From Lacisediminimonas sp. (lineage in GTDB: Bacteria > Pseudomonadota > Gammaproteobacteria > Burkholderiales > Burkholderiaceae_D), in NCBI RefSeq assembly GCF_030645335.1, contig NZ_JAUSNH010000044.1, positions 1 through 44,072 on the forward strand: a DNA stretch of 44,072 nucleotides, written 5' to 3'. The position numbers and the translations under genes were made by a program. Shown here in pieces: positions 40,188 to 44,072 of this stretch. The notes below the pieces were generated by a model that saw nothing but the letters and a program-made list of their open reading frames with translations, had not been told where the DNA came from and searched no databases. Position 1 is the first letter of the stretch, and each line of letters opens with the position of its first letter.

Positions 40188-43085
40188 TTAATTGCGATCC
40201 TGTTTCGGCACACGGCGTAAAGGCGCGACGACTTCAGGTTGTGCTGCTGGCGCCGGAACAAAAATCGGGGCCGGGATCGGTGTCGGAACCGGAGCCGGCT
40301 CTGCCAGGCGCACCGGCGCCGGTGGCGTCAGCTGTGCCAGTTGTGACCTCGGTACGTTGAGCCCGCCATCCGACGTGTCAAACAAGGCCGAACGTCCGGA
40401 TCCCGTGTCGGAGTCGCCCGGGCTGGTCGTGCTCGGGCTGGTGGTGCCCGGCAGGGTCTCGGTCGGCAGGTCCGGCGGCGTTGCATCCGGCGGTGTCGAG
40501 CCCGGTGGCGTTGATCCCGGCGGCGTTCCGCCCACCACCGGCGTCACCGACAGCGTGCCGTTGACATAGTTGATGGCGTAATTGGACGACGCGAAGGTGC
40601 CGCCGGTGGCGTTGCTCGGCGTGATCGGGTAGGTCGGTCCGGGCGGTGCAGTAGCCACCGTGCCAGGACTGGTCTCGGTCACGCCGCCCACTGTCTCGCC
40701 ATTGACCAGGCCAGTGGAGGTGAATGCCGTTGCGGCAAACGTCGCCACTGTGCCGAATACCTTGGTGGCGTTGTTGGCGGTAATGGTCAGCGGCGCCTGG
40801 GTGATATTGCCGGTGGTGGTGCCGTCCCCGACCACGCCGCCCACAGGCGCGAACAATGCAAACCGGGCCATATCAGCGCCGGCCAGCGTATAGCCGGTGT
40901 AGTTGATCGGCTTGCCATTGCCCACGTCCTTGGTGTTGAAAGTCGCCGTGCCGCCGTTGAGCGTGACGTCGCCGCCCGAAGTCGGATTGCCGCGGAAGGC
41001 GAGCGTTGCGGCGGTCAGTCCGTCGTAGACCTTGTTATTGCCTTGCGCAAAGACCCATGCCTTGGCGTCGAGCGCGCCGACCACTTTTGCTGTGTAGCCG
41101 GCGATCTCGACGGCAGTCCCTGCATAGGTGGCCGGGTTGAAGCGGATCACGGTGGTCGGTGCGCTGACAGAGCCGGCGCCGAGAAAGCTCACCGTGCCGG
41201 CGGCAGCGCCGGGGCCGGTGCCGTCATTGTCTGCCCGCAAGGTCACTACGCCGGTGTCGGCCGTAATGGCGTTATTGATCACGACGTCAGTGCCGGCGCG
41301 CAGATTGATGCTGCCGCCGGCGTTGGCGGTCACGGTCGCAACGTTGAGGGTGCGTCCCGCCGTCATGTCGACCAGGGTATTCAATTCACTGGCGGTGACG
41401 GTGCCCAGCAACAAGATATCCTGGACCGCATTGATCCGGACGATCGAGCCGTTACCGCTGGCCGTGATCGCCTGCAAGGCTGCCAGCTTCACATCATTGC
41501 CGGCGTTGATCACGATGCTGGAACCGGCGGTGCTGCCGGTCAGGGTGGCGTTGAGCAAAACGTCGTGTCCGGCGTCCAGCGTCAGTCTTTGCGCCGAGGT
41601 CCAGGTGATGTCGTTTGCAATGGTAATGTCATTGGTGGCGTCGATCAGGCGATTTGCCAATGCCAGGCTGAGCGTGACGTTGGCCGGCGTTTCATCGCCG
41701 CCCAGGGTGGCGACAGTCCAGTTGACCGGATCGAGCAACCACTGGCCGGTTTTGCCGTTGGGCGCGCGCGCGTCCACGGTGGAACCCGCGCCGATCACGA
41801 CGTGTGGCGCCGAGGTTTCAACGAAGCCGCCATCACCCGAAATTGCGCCGCCGCGAACAGACAGGCGCGCTGCCGTGGCGGTGGTGCCGTCGGACCAGAC
41901 GGCGATGCGTCCGCCGTTACCGGCGCCGGTGGCGTCGGCAGTCACCAGCGTAGCGCTGTCGAGCGTGGTGCTCTGCGAATTCTGCTGCGGACCGGCGCCG
42001 AGGAAGTTACCGCCGATGAGGATCGTGCCGCCGCCGGCATCGCCAGAAGCATCTACGGTAGCGCCTGCCAGCGTGATCGACTGACCGAGGATCTCGATCT
42101 TGCCGCCGGTCTGGCCAGCGCCGGCGCCGGACGCATCCAGCGTTCCGCTAACCAGCACCGTGCCGCCTTGCTGGTCGCCCTCAAGCCGGATGTGGCCATT
42201 GCGATTGGACAGCGTCGTCGCTTCGACAACGCCCGTATTGTTGACAGCGCTGGTGAGCAAACCGGCCGCTGCGCGCGCCGTCATCACCACTTCGCCGCCA
42301 TTGGCGCGCAACATGCCGCCGTTACTGACCAGCGCATTGACTGCGCCTTCGTTGACGGTGACATTCAACAGTCCGTCGCCGGCCAGGTCCAGCGTCATGG
42401 CATTGCCGGCCGCCAGCACCACAGTGCCGAGGTTGGCCTGGATCAGGCCGGTGTTGCTGACATTGGCGCCCAGCAGCGCGACATGGCCGCCATCGGCGGC
42501 GGTGATGCTGCCCTGGTTCAGGATCGACGCCGTGCTGGCGCCGGAAAATATATGTTTGCCGGCCATCAGGTTGCTGTCCGTGATGTCCAGCGTGGAAGCG
42601 ACCAGCCCGCCGACGTTGACCGATGCGCCCTGGCCGAACAGGATGCCGTTCGGATTGACCAGGAAAACGCGGCCGTTGGCCGACAGGTTGCCCAGGATGC
42701 TGGACGGATTGGCGTCGAGCACGCGGTTAAGCGCGACCGAACTGGCTGAGGGCTGCACGAACTGCACCGACTGGCCCTGGCTGATATTGAAAGTCTGCCA
42801 GTTGATGACCGTGTTGGCGCTGGTCTGGGTAATGGTGGTGCTGCCAGTGGTGCTGGCAATCGTTGCGCTGCCTGCGGCAACAACGCCGCCAACCGGCAAT
42901 GCATAGACTTGCGCACCGAACGCCAGCAACACCGAGCCTGCCAGCGCTTTCAGCGCGAAGGCGAGGTGATTGGCCGGTGCGGCAGAAGCGGGCGATGTTT
43001 TCTTGCCGGCGCTCCTGGCGTTTTCCGACACGGCGATGAAGTTGCCGGATTTTGCGTTCCAGATCGAACGGTAAATGTGGTTCAT
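40188..43085 (-). CDS. TpsA exoprotein: filamentous haemagglutinin-type with ESPR, MBG-like and Pro-rich C-terminal parts
   Basis: A 965-residue two-partner secretion exoprotein. The N-terminus MNHIYRSIWNAKSGNFIAVS is an extended signal peptide region (ESPR), followed by the Sec signal core and cleavage near VYA (residue 61). The TPS secretion domain contains INWQTFNI, then VNPNGILFGQGASVNVGGL (NPNGI at 144-148). A long beta-helix-like region rich in Gly/Ala/Thr/Asn follows. Near residues 760-860 there is an MBG/YDG-like segment (ITANNATKVFG, YAINYVNGTLSVTP). A Thr/Pro-rich stretch with TPPGS repeats and a Pro/Ala-rich tail close the protein. AGGAG precedes the ATG. The transporter gene lies 75 bases upstream, so they form a tpsB-tpsA operon. 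A probable adhesin. Confidence 0.92.
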   Translation of the reverse strand: MNHIYRSIWNAKSGNFIAVSENARSAGKKTSPASAAPANHLAFALKALAGSVLLAFGAQVYALPVGGVVAAGSATIASTTGSTTITQTSANTVINWQTFNISQGQSVQFVQPSASSVALNRVLDANPSSILGNLSANGRVFLVNPNGILFGQGASVNVGGLVASTLDITDSNLMAGKHIFSGASTASILNQGSITAADGGHVALLGANVSNTGLIQANLGTVVLAAGNAMTLDLAGDGLLNVTVNEGAVNALVSNGGMLRANGGEVVMTARAAAGLLTSAVNNTGVVEATTLSNRNGHIRLEGDQQGGTVLVSGTLDASGAGAGQTGGKIEILGQSITLAGATVDASGDAGGGTILIGGNFLGAGPQQNSQSTTLDSATLVTADATGAGNGGRIAVWSDGTTATAARLSVRGGAISGDGGFVETSAPHVVIGAGSTVDARAPNGKTGQWLLDPVNWTVATLGGDETPANVTLSLALANRLIDATNDITIANDITWTSAQRLTLDAGHDVLLNATLTGSTAGSSIVINAGNDVKLAALQAITASGNGSIVRINAVQDILLLGTVTASELNTLVDMTAGRTLNVATVTANAGGSINLRAGTDVVINNAITADTGVVTLRADNDGTGPGAAAGTVSFLGAGSVSAPTTVIRFNPATYAGTAVEIAGYTAKVVGALDAKAWVFAQGNNKVYDGLTAATLAFRGNPTSGGDVTLNGGTATFNTKDVGNGKPINYTGYTLAGADMARFALFAPVGGVVGDGTTTGNITQAPLTITANNATKVFGTVATFAATAFTSTGLVNGETVGGVTETSPGTVATAPPGPTYPITPSNATGGTFASSNYAINYVNGTLSVTPVVGGTPPGSTPPGSTPPDATPPDLPTETLPGTTSPSTTSPGDSDTGSGRSALFDTSDGGLNVPRSQLAQLTPPAPVRLAEPAPVPTPIPAPIFVPAPAAQPEVVAPLRRVPKQDRN

Positions 43086-43159
43086 GTGTTGCTCCTGAGG
43101 GAATGCCTGAATTTTTTAGGCGGGCTTGGAGAAGCCCGGGGTGTGCGCTGGTGCCGGGA

Positions 43160-44072
43160 TCAGAAGAACTTGATCGCCTGGATCCAGAACCGACCCGACT
43201 TGTCCGGTGCGGAGATCGCGGTCTCGTTGCCCAGCTTGCGGGCGTAAAAAGCCTTCACGATCAGGTTGTTGTTGCCAGCCCAGTTGACGCCAACGCCCGC
43301 GCCGGAGAGCGTCCTGGTGTTGTCGCCCGTGGTCCATGGGCTCTTGTTGGTGGAGACCATGCCGGCATCGACGAAGGCGATCAGGTCCAGTTGACCGGGC
43401 AGCTTTTGCGCTGCCGTCGTCACGCGCTTGCGCAACTCCAGGTTCAACAGGTAACCCTCGTCGGCATAGGCTTCGCCGGTCGGATAGGCGCGCACGCCGT
43501 ACATGCCGCCCAGACCCATTTTTTCGGACGAGTCCAGGTTTTTCGAGGCCAGCTGGCCGCTCAGGGCGACATGCAGCGACACCGTCGGCACCAGCGCCTG
43601 GGCGCGCGTGACGCCAAAGCTCAGCTTGTTGTAATGGCCATTGCTCTGCGCGCTGGCCGCATCCATTGCCGCCACGCCCGGTGTGATGATGTCGAGGTTG
43701 CCGGCCGCCAGCGTGACCGAGTAACCGGTTTGGCCGCCACCGAAGAAGCGGTCGCGGTGGTCGCCATACAGGCTGGCCATCAGTACACGGGCTTTCTTGT
43801 CGGTCACCGAGAAAGTTGAATCGACCTTGTCCTGATAGGTGCGGTCGTCAAACGCGAGCTGCGCATACAGATTGGTATTGCGTGAGCGAATCAGCGGATA
43901 AGTGCCGAACACGCTGGCAATTTTTGCCGTGCCATGCGCTTGCAGGCCGGCGAATTCTTCGCCGAGCTTGTAGCCGAGATGGCTGTAGGCCACGCCGGCC
44001 CGGCCTTTGCCCACCTGTAGCTGATAGGAGGCGCGCGCATACTGCAGCCCTTCGCCGGAAGTCAGCACGCGC
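43160..44072 (-). CDS. TpsB outer-membrane transporter (FhaC/ShlB/HecB type), N-terminus outside window
   Basis: The C-terminal 304 residues of a two-partner secretion transporter. The frame runs open off the right window edge, so POTRA domains and signal peptide are not visible. The part seen is a beta-barrel of alternating hydrophobic strands ending GRFWIQAIKFF with a C-terminal Phe, the outer-membrane insertion signal. The Omp85/TpsB loop-6 motif VRGY is present as GVRAYPTGEAYADEG, with an Ala in place of Gly. It secretes the TpsA protein encoded immediately downstream. Confidence 0.92.
   Translation of the reverse strand, partial: RVLTSGEGLQYARASYQLQVGKGRAGVAYSHLGYKLGEEFAGLQAHGTAKIASVFGTYPLIRSRNTNLYAQLAFDDRTYQDKVDSTFSVTDKKARVLMASLYGDHRDRFFGGGQTGYSVTLAAGNLDIITPGVAAMDAASAQSNGHYNKLSFGVTRAQALVPTVSLHVALSGQLASKNLDSSEKMGLGGMYGVRAYPTGEAYADEGYLLNLELRKRVTTAAQKLPGQLDLIAFVDAGMVSTNKSPWTTGDNTRTLSGAGVGVNWAGNNNLIVKAFYARKLGNETAISAPDKSGRFWIQAIKFF

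Noticed and set aside
41043-42749. 568-codon open frame on the plus strand opposite the TpsA gene
   Set aside because: It is an antisense shadow of a GC-rich, repetitive coding region. Its translation is low-complexity and resembles no family, whereas the minus frame has full TPS motifs.
1-44072. Search for tRNA, rRNA, CRISPR arrays, insertion sequences, integrases and attachment sites
   Set aside because: None was recognised. No transposase or integrase ORF was seen and no regular spaced repeats were found, so a mobile island origin of the BMC locus is not supported by this window.

Overview
The window looks like the chromosome of a GC-rich betaproteobacterium of the order Burkholderiales, most likely near the Oxalobacteraceae. 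This is an inference from three things: a Bug/TctC-type binding protein, a lifestyle rich in SsuABC/TauABC-type importers, LysR regulators and SDR enzymes, and the general look of the housekeeping protein ThyA. No rRNA, tRNA, CRISPR array or insertion sequence was recognised. Nearly all of the window is accessory catabolism and envelope functions.

Region A (1-17358). A long minus-strand gene train reads from about 14910 to beyond position 1. It holds two complete ABC importers (substrate-binding protein, ATPase, permease), three SDR dehydrogenases, a three-subunit biotin-dependent carboxylase (BCCP, biotin carboxylase, OadA/PycB-type carboxyltransferase), a cytoplasmic type I sulfatase and, at the window edge, a HisD-superfamily dehydrogenase that resembles the sulfopropanediol dehydrogenase HpsN more than biosynthetic HisD. 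A divergent LacI-type regulator followed by a LysR regulator flanks it. The set reads as uptake, desulfation, alcohol oxidation and carboxylation of an unknown sulfated or sulfonated organic compound.

Region B (17408-21923). A GMC flavin oxidoreductase, an aberrant GAPDH paralogue (altered active-site loop, with a perfect 20-bp inverted repeat inside the gene) and a Bug/TctC periplasmic binding protein.

Region C (21924-26847). A third ABC importer on the minus strand. Its ATPase gene overlaps a full-length thymidylate synthase gene (thyA) by one base. A divergent LysR regulator sits beside it.

Region D (26865-37349), the most interesting part. A bacterial microcompartment (BMC) locus is built around a divergent promoter region. 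To the right are a PanB-like enzyme, BMC-H, CsoS1D/CcmP-type BMC-T and BMC-P shell proteins, a CoA-acylating aldehyde dehydrogenase with a C-terminal encapsulation-peptide-like helix, two related small proteins with Pro/Ala linkers, a dihydroneopterin-aldolase-like protein and an MFS transporter. To the left are two more PanB-like genes (a tandem duplication) and a MetF-MetV-type fusion. None of the usual BMC signature enzymes is visible (B12 diol dehydratase, EutBC, glycyl-radical enzyme, RuBisCO). The accessory enzymes all belong to folate or C1 families, as does the nearby thyA. This suggests a metabolosome whose chemistry is an aldol or retro-aldol reaction linked to tetrahydrofolate or a pterin. 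That function is inference only. The five CAATGC/GCATTG motifs between the two arms are a candidate common operator.

Region E (37297-44072). A GcvA-like LysR regulator diverges from an RraA/HMG-aldolase-family gene. These are followed by an L,D-transpeptidase-like protein and a two-partner secretion system: a FhaB/HMW1-like TpsA exoprotein with MBG-like and Pro-rich C-terminal parts, and a TpsB outer-membrane transporter cut by the window end.
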